Below are positions 11,155-21,600 of a stretch of 64,000 nucleotides of DNA, piece after piece. Source of the stretch: Astrocystis sublimbata. Taxonomy: Eukaryota > Ascomycota > Sordariomycetes > Xylariales > Xylariaceae. Under the pieces are notes generated by a model. It had not been told where the DNA came from, did not search any database, and saw nothing but the letters and a program-made list of their open reading frames with translations. The translations under genes and the position numbers were made by a program. The stretch lies in the NCBI GenBank assembly GCA_022453515.1, contig JAJNNY010000007.1, forward strand, positions 868,001 through 932,000, in the 5' to 3' direction. The number at the start of each line of letters is the position of its first letter. Position 1 is the stretch's first letter.

Positions 11155-11583
11155 TCAGACTAGAAGAAGTCGGTTGATCCCGTCATTCCCACTCAACTAG
11201 GAAGCCGGTCACTCAAGACTCCCTACTTACTTAGTCATTAATTAACACCGACGTAGATAGGGACCATCGTACATTTCAGCAAACGAGCGCCACCCTTCTC
11301 TATGACATCTAACCACCGAAGACAGACTTGAGCAGGCCGGCCACCTTTTGACTTTGACAATAGCAAGCAGAGACAAAGGAAAGGAAGAAGCTGATTGCCG
11401 CCCGCAATCAATTTCTGGCCGTGGTGGATCTAGACTTTAAGTGCCTATTTGGGAATACCCATCAGTTAGCATTCCAATTCCAGCCCGATCCCATCCTCAG
11501 AGGCTCAGACAGTCAGCTACGTCACACCTCGACACCTCTCTCTTGCAACCTCACGGCCTACGAGCACACCCACAATTTCAGGC

Positions 11584-13318
11584 ATGGGCATCGAAAATGT
11601 AGAGAAGGACCCGGCCGCCGAGCTGAAGAGAGCGCGGCGCGGAATTATATGGTCGTTGCTGCCGCAAATCCCGACCCTCGTCCGCCTTTTCCTCGCCCGC
11701 GTCCTGGGCCTCTCGGAGACAGCACGATATATAGACCTGGAGACAGACATTACCCTCACCATCTTGCGATCGATGCTGGGCACCTCCAAACCGCAACCGG
11801 TCGGGAAGACGCAGGGGATGACGCTGCTTGACCCGGGCGTAAAGGGCCGCATCTGGATCGCTAAGGCGGTGGCTGAGGCGCCTCCGGAAAGAGGGGTCCG
11901 CGAGGCCGTCATGAGCGTCATCCGCTCGATGAGCGACTCGGAGGCGCAGGCGGCTGCGGAGAGCCTCCGGGCCCCGGACGTAGTGCCCGTCGAGGCCGAG
12001 TGGACGGGGTACCGGGCGGGCGTGGCTTCGGACGAGCCGCTGCCGGAAGGGCCAGAGGGACAGAAGTACGAGGCCATGGTGAAGGAGTGCAAGAATGCGA
12101 CGACGGTGCTGTATTTCCACGGCGGCGCCTACTATCTGTGCGATCCGGTGACGCACCGCGCGCTCGTCAAGAGGATGGCCAAGAACTTCGGGGGCCGCGT
12201 GTACTCTGTTCGATACAGACTCGCGCCGCAACACCCGTTCCCGGCTGCGCTGCTTGATGCCCTGGTGTCGTACTTCACACTCCTCTACCCGCCGCCCGGG
12301 TCCATGCACGAGGCCGTGTCGCCTAGAGATATCATCTTTGGGGGAGACAGGTAAGAAGAAAATGAGCCCACCCAGCATATGTAGACAGGGGTTTGGGCAT
12401 ATTCCGCAGGTCGGCTAATACGAACAAATCCAACAGCGCAGGAGGCAATCTCGCCCTGGCCCTTTCGCAGCTCCTGCTGCAGCTGCGTCGCCAGGACGTG
12501 GCAATCCCCTGGTTCGGCGCCGACCGCGCCGTGCCGCTCCCAGGCGGCATCGCCGTGCTCTCGCCCTGGCTCGACATCGTGCAGAGCCTACCGTCGTGGA
12601 CGAAGAACTCCAAGTGGGACTACCTGCCCCCGCCGTCGCTGCACGAGAAGAAGCCGCCGCCGCCGGACGACAGTATGTAACTTCCCGAAGTCATTTATCC
12701 CCCCCCCCCCCTTTAGCAAGTCTCGGGAGCCACAAACTACCTTAACATGTCCCTATTCTATACTCCCGAGACGCCTGCAAGCCCCCGTCTCGCGAGCAAA
12801 TTCTTGACTGTAAAAGGCGATTACTGACTCCAGTGGTTGCAGTTTGGCCGGCCAAGCCGCCGCGCGAGCACCTCTTCGTCGACGACGCCTTCCGGATACA
12901 CCCGCTCGTCTGCCTGCACCTAGCCGAGAGCTGGGCCGGGCTGCCGCCCGTCTGGGTGTCGTGCGGGTGGGAGTCCCTGGCGGACGAGGACAAGTACATC
13001 GTCTCCCGCCTGAGGGCCGATGATGTGTCTGTCGTGTTCGAGGAGTACGAGGCCATGCCGCACGTGTTCCCGGCCGTGGTGCCCAAGGTGGCGCAGACGG
13101 AGCGGTGCATGCAGGGCCTGACGCGCTTCATCACGGCCGTGCGCAAGGACCCGGCGAGCATCACGTCGAGCTACACGTGCATCAAGGCGAAGACGCTCGA
13201 GGAGGTCGAGGGCGACGTGGCGAAGCTGACGCCGTTTCAGCAGAAGGATGTCTTCCAGCTGGCGTATTCGAGGGTCGGCAGGGAGGCGCCTCTGCCGCTG
13301 GTGAGCCCGAAGTTGTGA
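11584..13318 (+). CDS. HSL-type alpha/beta hydrolase (lipase/esterase, GDXG family)
   Basis: Three exons, 11584-12350, 12437-12672 and 12834-13318, give 495 residues. The first intron (86 nt, GTAAGA...CAG) splits the catalytic Ser codon and restores GDSAGGN. The second (161 nt, GTATGT...CAG) contains a 13-base C run. The family hydrolyses carboxyl esters. The oxyanion-hole motif HGGAYYL starts at His179; the nucleophile elbow is G-D-S256-A-G. His411 in the MPHVF context is the expected catalytic His. The acid is less certain: CGWESLADE offers Glu381 or Asp385, where many relatives have Asp. A hydrophobic N-terminal stretch (about 24-42) may associate with membranes. The second splice junction is the least certain part. 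Substrate is unknown. It precedes the sterol-reductase-like gene on the same strand by about 1 kb. Confidence 0.88.
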
Positions 13319-14351
13319 GCTGGTGGTATGCTTGGTGGAGCGTTGGTGAGTTTTGGATGTTACCGAGGTGGTGTGAATGCGGCTTGCATAGTCCTGACGT
13401 TTTTGGGGACAAATACACGAATGTGTCATGGCGCGTGATGCCACGAACTGGACAATGGCCGACCCAGTCTGCAAATCATAGAACCGTGGATTCCTACGCA
13501 TATATTGTACATACATAAACATCCAGACAAGACATACAGAAAGGCATGATAATGATAATGACGGCGGATGGTCACAGGATAAGGCAGGAGGATCGAGGAG
13601 CCGGAAGCGAGTCACAACGGAGCAGTCAATACTTATCTATCAGATGAATGAGGGTCATGCTGATGTGATCAGGGAGATTTGATGAAGACTAGATACCGCC
13701 GATAAGGGTCATACATGAGTATAGTTCCCAAGTTGTCATTTACCACGAGACCTCAGATGGCATTCTTACAATATAGTGCTTATGTTTACCTACCTAGGTA
13801 ACTAAGTAATTAATTTATAGTCTTAGGTATCATTTTCCCAATAGAGTCAATTGTCAGTACCTAAGCCATTTGAAAACGCATTTCAATGTTCTCATAGGCT
13901 TCTTCTTCACTCAATTCAAACTTCTCTCCCAGACCGACTGGTTGCAGGCTACCGAGATACCTAGGTACCCAAGATATGTATTGAAAAGGTTGAGAATTTT
14001 ATCATTATTTCCATATCTCCATCGGTGTTACGGCACAGTACCTCTACCAGGTACCTCTACCTTAGGGACAGCTACAGTGCCCTAAGCCCTGCATACATGT
14101 ATATAGGCCCCTAGGTAGGGGCCAAGGTAAGGTAGGTACCCAAAGTAAGCAACTTAGCTCACCCACCAATGAGAAACACCATCACCCAACTCTTATACCT
14201 CATTGAATTTTTTTCATGCTGATGCTTCATGCGACTTACAAAGCGACGTACGACGAATGAGTGATGAGTGTCAGTCCGCCCATCTCATGATAAGGATAGG
14301 GGAAGAGAACGTGTCTCGAAATCCAACCAGTCTCGCTGGCCCTGCGCAACA
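13319..14351. other. Intergenic spacer between the hydrolase and the DHCR24-like gene
   Basis: No gene is seen. Perfect ACCTAGGT palindromes lie at 13792-13799 and 13959-13966, and CCTAGG/GGTACC words continue to about 14140. A CCAAT pentamer at 14166-14170 lies about 180 bases before the next start codon. Confidence 0.65.
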
Positions 14352-16010
14352 ATGGAGCGACACCGACAGGCGGTGCGGCTCATCGCCGCGACTGTGCGCG
14401 GGTACTTTGAGCAGTCGCTCCCCTATCGCATCATGCACGGGAGCACCAACTCGACGAGACCCTCGCATCTGAAGTCCCGGGCGCGCTTCGTCGATATCAG
14501 CGCGCTTAAGAACGTGCTCGAGGTCGACGCCGCGCGCCGTGTCGCCCTCGTTGAACCCAACGTGCCCATGGACAGGCTGGTCGAGCACACCCTCCGCCAC
14601 GGCCTCGTCCCGCCCGTCGTCATGGAGTTCCCGGGCATCACCGGCGGCGGCGGCTTCGCGGGCACCGCGGGCGAGAGCAGCTCGTTCAAGCACGGCTACT
14701 TTGACGAGTCTGTCAACGCCGTGGAGATGGTGCTGCCCGACGGCCAGGTCGTCGTCGCAAAGCCCGGGCGCCGACACGCAGCCACGGCGGGTGCAAGCAA
14801 GGCATTGGTCAACACGAAGCTTGGCGAAGGGGAGGATCCCGAGAAATACGCAGACCTCTTCCACGGTGCTGCCGGTGCTGTCGGCACCCTCGGAATCACA
14901 ACCCTCTTGGAGCTCCAGCTGATCGAGGCGAAGCGCTTCGTGAAAACGACGTATCGCCGGACGAGCACCGCTGCCGAGGCCATCAGCGCAGTGAGGGAAG
15001 AGTGTCGCAAGCCGGCCAACGACTACGTTGACGGGATGCTGTTCTCCGAAGGCCACGGCGTCGTTGTCAGCGGTGAGTTGACGGACGAGCTCCCCGCCGG
15101 CGAAAAGGTGCAGACGTTCAGCAATCCCTGGGATCCGTGGTTCTACATGCACGTTCGCAACGTTACGAAGGGGCTCCCTTCCTCCGTCTCCTCTGTTTCT
15201 TCGTCCGCAGCCGCTACAGCGTCCGAGGGCACCATAACTGAATACATCCCACTCGCCGAGTACTTTTTCAGATATGACCGCGGCGGCTTCTGGGTTGGTG
15301 AGGCGGCGTTCGACTACTTCTGGCCAGTACCTTTCACGCGCTTCTTTCGGTGGTTCCTCGACGACTTTTTGCACACGCGAATGCTGTACCGGGCCTTACA
15401 TGCGAGCGGAGAGAGCGCCCGGTTCTTTGTGCAGGATCTGGGGATACCGTATTCCACCGCCGAGGAGTTTATCAAGTACACGACCAAGTCGCTCGACATC
15501 TGGCCCCTTTGGCTCTGTCCGCTCAAGACGCCCAAAGGCCCTAGCTTCCACCCACACGTGCGCAACAGCAGCAGCAGCAGCAGCACAGAGAACAACACCG
15601 AGATGCTCAACATCGGCGTCTGGGGCTGGGGTCCGAAAGACAAGGCCGAGTTCGTCCGCGTCAACCGCGCGCTCGAGGCCAAGGTTAACGAGCTTGGTGG
15701 CATGAAGTGGCTTTACGCACACACGTACTACAGCGAGCCCGAGTTCTGGGACGCCTTCGGCGGCCGGCCGGCCTACGAGGCGCTGCGCACCAAGTACCGG
15801 GCCACGAGCCTGCCGAGCGTCTACGACAAGGTCAAGGTCCGCACCGACGACGAGGCCGCGAACAGGGGCTGGCGGCCGTTCGTCAAGAGCTTGTGGCCTG
15901 TCGGCGGCCTGTACGGCATTTGGAAAGGCATCCAAAGCAAAGATTACATGCTCCATCGCCGCACCACCTGGAGGTGGCGGGCAGAAGGCGAAAAGGAGAA
16001 GACTGCATAG
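14352..16010 (+). CDS. FAD-binding oxidoreductase similar to Delta(24)-sterol reductase (DHCR24/DWF1 family)
   Basis: A single exon encodes 552 residues from the ATG at 14352. The open frame extends upstream to 14268, but the added residues look unlike protein and this Met matches where relatives begin. The N-terminal half is a VAO/PCMH-type FAD-binding domain: VEPNVPMDRLVEH, then EFPGITGGGG and GYFDESVNAVEMVLPDG, then GTLGITTLLELQLI. The C-terminal half carries Trp/Tyr-rich segments (DPWFYMHV, WLYAHTYYSEPEFW) typical of DHCR24-like proteins. Those enzymes reduce the C24 double bond of sterols, with FAD and NADPH, at the ER. In fungi the substrate is not settled, because ergosterol synthesis normally uses ERG4 for the last side-chain reduction. 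A CAG repeat encodes a short Ser tract near residue 410. It faces the HMG-CoA synthase gene tail to tail. Confidence 0.85.
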   Translation: MERHRQAVRLIAATVRGYFEQSLPYRIMHGSTNSTRPSHLKSRARFVDISALKNVLEVDAARRVALVEPNVPMDRLVEHTLRHGLVPPVVMEFPGITGGGGFAGTAGESSSFKHGYFDESVNAVEMVLPDGQVVVAKPGRRHAATAGASKALVNTKLGEGEDPEKYADLFHGAAGAVGTLGITTLLELQLIEAKRFVKTTYRRTSTAAEAISAVREECRKPANDYVDGMLFSEGHGVVVSGELTDELPAGEKVQTFSNPWDPWFYMHVRNVTKGLPSSVSSVSSSAAATASEGTITEYIPLAEYFFRYDRGGFWVGEAAFDYFWPVPFTRFFRWFLDDFLHTRMLYRALHASGESARFFVQDLGIPYSTAEEFIKYTTKSLDIWPLWLCPLKTPKGPSFHPHVRNSSSSSSTENNTEMLNIGVWGWGPKDKAEFVRVNRALEAKVNELGGMKWLYAHTYYSEPEFWDAFGGRPAYEALRTKYRATSLPSVYDKVKVRTDDEAANRGWRPFVKSLWPVGGLYGIWKGIQSKDYMLHRRTTWRWRAEGEKEKTA

Positions 16011-17234
16011 ATAGATAGATACTACATATATTAGCGCTTAGAGATCACCTTCGTAGACCACCACATCATTATGGACAAGAGCAGAAGGCGGTACGATGGA
16101 ACGCCGGAGCCGAGACATCGATTCCCTCGTATCGTTTAGGCTATTGTATATTAAGTATATATTCAACCTTGTACAGAACCTATGTTGCAACAACCCACCT
16201 ATCCAGGCACCGACACATGCACCAACTATACCGTCCCCTTTGCTATGCTGGCTTGGAACTGTTCTAGAATAAGCCCACCAATTTATCTAGTGTAGTCTTA
16301 CAATGCCGATGCTACTTTCCGTGCCGGATCCAAGTCACTGGCGCTCAGAAGTCGAAAGCGAGTCGGCATTCCAGCTGCACGTTTACATTGGCTGCAACAT
16401 CTTCTCTTGCTCGGCAGACGATGTATGTACCAGGTATCAATTGTGCCAGGTGAGGTACAACCAAGATGCATGTATCAATCAATAGTCTAATAGATGAAAA
16501 TGAAAGTGGCCACTGTGAACAGCCCTGGGGGTACATGGCAATGAGCACGACCGATATCGCTCGAGATGCCTCCGGCAACTTTCAAAGGCGGGGCGGGGTG
16601 TTTGTACATACCTAGGTAAATCACAAGAGCACGGCGAGCCTGGCCTGCTGTCAGGTGTGTTTTGACCTGTAATTAGCATACTGGGTGAGCCAAAGCCTTG
16701 AGAGTAGGTACGTATCGAGCCAGTCATCGAACATAGATGACTTGAGCAGGAGTTTCGCATAGCTAAACACCTTGTTTTATGCTTCTAAGGGGTACCCACG
16801 ATATTGCGCGCTCTGTTATCCGGTTGGAGCGGAACAATTCTCGTGGCATGTGGCACGGACTCACCAAGTTTCACTATGCTTTCACTCGTCATTCATAAGT
16901 AAGATCTATTGTTTATTATTTGCGTCCACGCTGCACGCAAAGCGTGGGCTCAGCTGTGTGGTCTATATACAAATCGAAGCTGAGCCTCTTCGTCCAGTAC
17001 TGTTCTATCGGATCCTCTGTATGTTGGCAATATCTGGTCTGCCTTTGGCGCCTGTGCTCAATATGCAACTCCGCGGTTTATGGTAAATATCGCTCCCAAA
17101 TCAAGTGTTCACCATCTAATGACCCAAAGAGTCACGCATTGTTCTAGCCGTCGCCCGCGCCGAATGATGTGATGCTGGCGCATCACCAAAGCAATGACGG
17201 TACCGGGAGGAACCGTACCTTATAATTCGTAAAT
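16011..17234. other. Convergent intergenic region between the DHCR24-like gene and HMG-CoA synthase
   Basis: It holds the two 3' flanks. Short GATA-type repeats (TAGATAGATAGATA) follow the upstream stop directly, and a perfect ACCTAGGT lies at 16610-16617. No gene is visible. Confidence 0.65.
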
Positions 17235-18896
17235 CTATTCCTTGATCGCGTAGTATCTCTTGAACATGTCATCCACCTTCTCCAAGTAGTAGGTGCCAGG
17301 AACTAGTGTTGAGATATCGCCCTTGGGCTCGAAGTTCTTCTGTAAATGGGCATCGTGACGCAGACCACAGAACTACACACTTGATTAGTCTCGAGTTTCC
17401 CAAGGAATGTGCCAAAGACGATTCATGAAATACTTACATCTTCGTAGGTTGTAGGTGGCACACCCCGGCGGGCAGCCAGTCTGTTGGGAATGTCCAGCGT
17501 CTTGGAGATCTTCTCGGTGCTTCCGTTGATGCGTAGTGACATGAAGCTCGCGGCAAGACCGGAGCCGTAGCTGAAGAGGGCGATACGCTTGCCCTCCAGT
17601 GCCGCACTGTCGACGTGGGAGATCAAACTAGCAAGACCGCTCCAGACACTGCCGCAGTACATGTTGCCGCAGTTTGTGGCCACCTGGATAGCAGGTGTGA
17701 GACGCTCGGCATAGCGCTTCTTGGTGAGACCCATGAATGTCTTCTCCACAGTCTTGTCCGAGAGAGACTTTTGGTAGTCCATATCCCGGATGTCGCCAGG
17801 GACCTCGGCAAATGCCTTGTGCTCGGGGTTGGCCAAGTAGTCGTGGTAGAGAAGGCGAGCGTAAGACTTCTGGACAACCTTGCAGGTGGGCGAGTGGAAT
17901 GCCATGTAATCAAAGCGATCTAGAGGGGTCTTATCGTCAGACACGCCGTTGGTGCCATTTTGTTGTCTGGCCTCGCGCTTGCAGTAATCGCGGTAGGCAG
18001 CATCCAGAGCCTCTTGGTAGCAGTTCACGGAGTAGTGGCCGTCAACGTAGGGGTACTCGCTGGTCAAGTCGGGCTTGTAGAAGTCGTACACGTGGGACAT
18101 GTAGGTGCCTCGTAGGCCGGGCTCGAAAGCGATAGGGGCGTCGGGGCCGATCAGGAGAGCGACACAGCCGGCTCCTCCAGTGGGGCGAGCATTTCCCTTG
18201 GCGTAGAGGGCAATGTCACCAGCAACGACAATGGCATCCCGTCCGTCCCAGGCCGAGGACTCGATCCAGTTAAGAGTGTTGAAGACGGCGTTGGTTCCAC
18301 CGTAGCAGGCGTTGATGGTGTCGACACCCTCAATGTTGGTGTTGTCGCCGAACAACTGCATCAGAACGGTCTTGACGGACTTAGACTTGTCGAGAATGGT
18401 CTCGGTGCCGACCTCGACGCGGCCGATGGAGTTGGGGTCAATGTTGTAGTTTTTGAGCAGCTTGGAGGTGGCTGTGAGGGCAAAGGAGTAGATGTCTGTA
18501 TTCGTGCGGTGGTGAAGTCAGCTTCTGCAGTTTTCGAATTTTATGCTGGCACGGCTCACCTTCCCGGTCATCACAGAAGGTCATCTTGGTCTGGCCCAGA
18601 CCGATTGTGTACTTTCCAGCGCTGACACCATCGTGCTTCTCGAGCTCGGCTTGCTCCACGTACTAGAGTGGCACGTTGTCAGTTATGCTACGTCCCGATT
18701 CCACGTTCCACATCCCACACGCTCGCCCACTTCCACTCTCAGTCGCCTCTCTCTCTCTCGCTCCGGAGCTTCAAGCCATGCTCAGAGTAATCTGTAGGGC
18801 CGCGTTGCGCCACCGTGGGCAGCTGAATGTACGTACCTGGCTCGGGAAGTATAGTTCTATGGCCTTGATGCCAATGTTCTGAGGGCGTGCAGCCAT
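17235..18896 (-). CDS. ERG13: Hydroxymethylglutaryl-CoA synthase
   Basis: Four exons read on the minus strand: 18896-18837, 18662-18560, 18495-17438 and 17372-17235, giving 452 residues. The enzyme condenses acetyl-CoA with acetoacetyl-CoA to HMG-CoA, the second step of the mevalonate pathway to sterols and isoprenoids. Start context [20 protein letters not shown] and exon 2 [18 protein letters not shown] are typical. Catalytic residues are present: Glu86 (VGTETILD), Cys118 ([11 protein letters not shown]) and His255 (FHSPTCK). The late motif [13 protein letters not shown] is also conserved. The last exon ([20 protein letters not shown]) restores the conserved C-terminus. No mitochondrial targeting sequence is visible, fitting the cytosolic fungal enzyme. 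Intron sizes are 174, 64 and 65 nt with canonical ends. Confidence 0.95.
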
Positions 18897-21600
18897 TGTG
18901 TCGAAGAGCCTAGCTGGCGGGGGGGGGGCTGGGATTGGCAATGGGGTTCGAGGAGGGGGGTGGTGTGAGTGGGAGATTGGTGGGTGGAGGAGCAAGAGAC
19001 GGGAATATGGAGGGAAAGGAAAACTGGCAAGCCGTGGCCACCACGAGGGAAAGTCGTCCTTTTGAATAAGATTCACCGCCAAATGGCAAACGGCAAATCC
19101 AAATGTTCTCGGGGCAACAGCAACAGGGGTTTGTCAAGAACGTGGGATCCGTGGGATCGAGGCACAGAACAAGCACGAGGTACCTGTACCGGCCCTAAGC
19201 AGACAGAACTTACTAGGAGGGTGATGAAGCCCACCCAGGATGTCAGAGACGGCGGTAAGACGGCATGCGAGGGCTCGGTGGGGATCAGACTAGCCTAGAT
19301 GCCTAGGTCTGACCTGGTGTACGAGTATCGATGTGTATTGACGGTAAGGTTGTGTTGTGTTGTCAGATGCTGAGGCTAGGGACTAAGGCAAGATCTACTG
19401 GTAGTGTAGACGGTTAAGCGTGACCTACTAGGTAGGTAATCATTCTTCCAATTGTGACTTAATTCTTCAGGTGCGCATCGATATCAGTCAGCAGCAGCAA
19501 GTACCTGGGAGTAGGTATCTCCAGCTGCCTCCCCACGCTTGCCGGTCCGCCACTGCTGTGACCAAGAGTGCCCAGGCCAGGAACGGCGGCCGGCAATGTT
19601 TCCTGAACAGTTGCGAAGCTATATCCATGGACCCTTTTCCCTTTCTTTACCTTCATTTACTGCTCCGGTTCAACATGTGCGGCAACAGACGTTGCGCAGG
19701 TGGCTTGTTTTGGTGGGACATTCTCATCGGGCCCAACCTACATAGGTATGCCAACCCCTGCACACCCTAAGGTAGCGCTTCCTCAACCCTTGTCCGCCTC
19801 CTCTTACACCCGTCGGTGGACATTACTATGTAAGTAACTATACCACCTGTAATCCTTCATGTCCGCTAAGGTTGTCAGAAACCACCCCTGGTAAGCGGCC
19901 ACTGATGGCGGCAGAATGATAACATGAATATATGCGAGCAGCACAGTAATGGTCAGCCATGAGGGCGGTGTGCACGTAGAAACATCCGGCATTAGACCAG
20001 AACTCGGGGGTGCCTCAGGCATACTACCTACCCCCCCAAGCGACCATGTACGCATACAAGTACATTAGGTGCCTGCCAAGACCTCTATCTATGACCAGCT
20101 GTGGTCAGTCAGAGGTAGGTATGCAGGTTTCAGTGAAGCAATCTCGGATGACTCTGTGAAAATTGGAATGTGCAAGAAGTTGCTCCGTCGACTGCCCGGC
20201 TGCCCCTCCATCGACTCCATCGAGTGCCCCTCCATGGTTTTTTATGGGTCCACCGTCGCCTGCGAAAGTACCCCTCATTTGCTGTTTATCTCCCCGCTAC
20301 CAAAATTTCGTTGCTATTATTGCATCTTTGCATCTACACGTCGACAGCGGCATCCTACCAACCATAGAATGGCGGCTCCGTGGGTACGGACAGATCAATC
20401 TCTGTTTGGGATTGAACCCGAATACGCCATTGCCTGCCTTGTTTGCCCGGCTCTTAGCTGCACTACCCAGCGGGCCAGGATGAATTACCATTGGTTTAGT
20501 AAGTTACTGGGTTTCTCGGGTTTCAATCTGTCAGATGCGACCACCAGGGTCGCGTCTTGGCGACCTCGCTATTTTCTGCTACACATGCTTAGCGGCCTAG
20601 TCGATTACCTTAGCAGGGGGGAGATGAGAGATCTGCCTAATCTGCCAGCAGGTCTCTGTACTTCCCGGTGCGCCCAACTTGAACACCGAACCCTTCCCGC
20701 ATGAGAGGTAGCGGTACCAATGGTCTCGGGTGGCTGGGGACTGGCTGGGGACCAGCTGGTCGTGGTCGGGTGCTCCATTCTACCAGATCCCCGATGCCGC
20801 TTTCGTACTCGCTTTGCCTGCCGACAGAGCTACAGTGGGAGGAGCCCGGCTGCAAGGCTCACGACACAACAGGCAATCGCCTCTGCCTCCATCCTGTCCC
20901 CTCTTGGAAACTGCTATAGGTCTGAACATGAATATCGCATCAAAATACCATTTGTCATGTACGTGGTCTATTAACGTACGAGTAGGTCACCCGAAGTGTG
21001 CACATTGACGACCAGAGCTTCGGCACTGTGACTGAGACACTCAAGCACAGGGTGACAGGTGCGGCACATTCTTTTAATTTTTTTTTTTCATATATCGTTA
21101 TCGCCCTTAGCTGCAGCCCTGTTGGGTCTGACTCCAAGGCATGTTGCATGATGACAATATAGCCATGTCAGACTGCGAGCACCACGAAAGATCACTGATA
21201 ACCTACAAAGGACGGGCCCAACAGGCCTGGACCGAGCGCGACATGCCACACGACCTCGGAGCCACATGGAATGTGCAATGAACCCACCAAGCACATAACT
21301 GCCAGGTGTGAACTCCCGGAGCAGAGGAAATCATCCTCGTGGCAACAACCCGCGTGCTCCCCAATGCAGGAACATCCCGCCATCCCGCTTGGGAAGAATA
21401 TAACTTGGAAGTTCGATAAGGGTCTGGCACAACTAACGGCAGGCGCCTCAACTAGTAAGTAAGCCACCTATCTCACCTGCATGAGAAGTCAGTCAGTCCC
21501 CTTGCACAGCGATGCTGGATAGAGAGCTACCTAAACAGCCATGTGTGTGTGGGCTTACGTAAGACTCCCCTACAGAGGTGAGATACACTGATGCCGACTC
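18897..21600. other. Promoter side of HMG-CoA synthase and adjoining gene-free DNA
   Basis: A 10-base G run at 18919-18928 lies 23 bases from the HMG-CoA synthase start and reads as C10 in its leader. On the minus strand, bases 18930-19030 are pyrimidine-rich, as expected for this fungal promoter. Open frames at 20069-20704 and elsewhere show no domain, no codon bias and no family similarity that I recognise. Confidence 0.6.

Larger units (their letters stand above)
9696..11583. other. Intergenic spacer between PEX14 and the alpha/beta hydrolase
   Basis: No gene is supported on either strand. It contains a 23-base G run (10108-10130), a perfect ACCTAGGT at 10636-10643, and near its end a TATA-like element and direct repeat at 11127-11154. 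Confidence 0.65.

Noticed and set aside
14271..15374. 367-codon open frame on the strand opposite the DHCR24-like gene
   Set aside because: It is an antisense shadow of a high-GC coding exon. Its residues are Ala, Arg, Gly and Val-rich with no motif, while the sense frame has clear FAD-domain motifs.
20408..20420. Minus-strand GGTTCAATCCC-like T-arm word
   Set aside because: The two sides pair for only two bases and no anticodon arm is visible, so it is not a tRNA.
20069..20704. 211-codon open frame on +
   Set aside because: It starts at a GTG, has no recognisable domain or codon bias, and other frames are equally open there.
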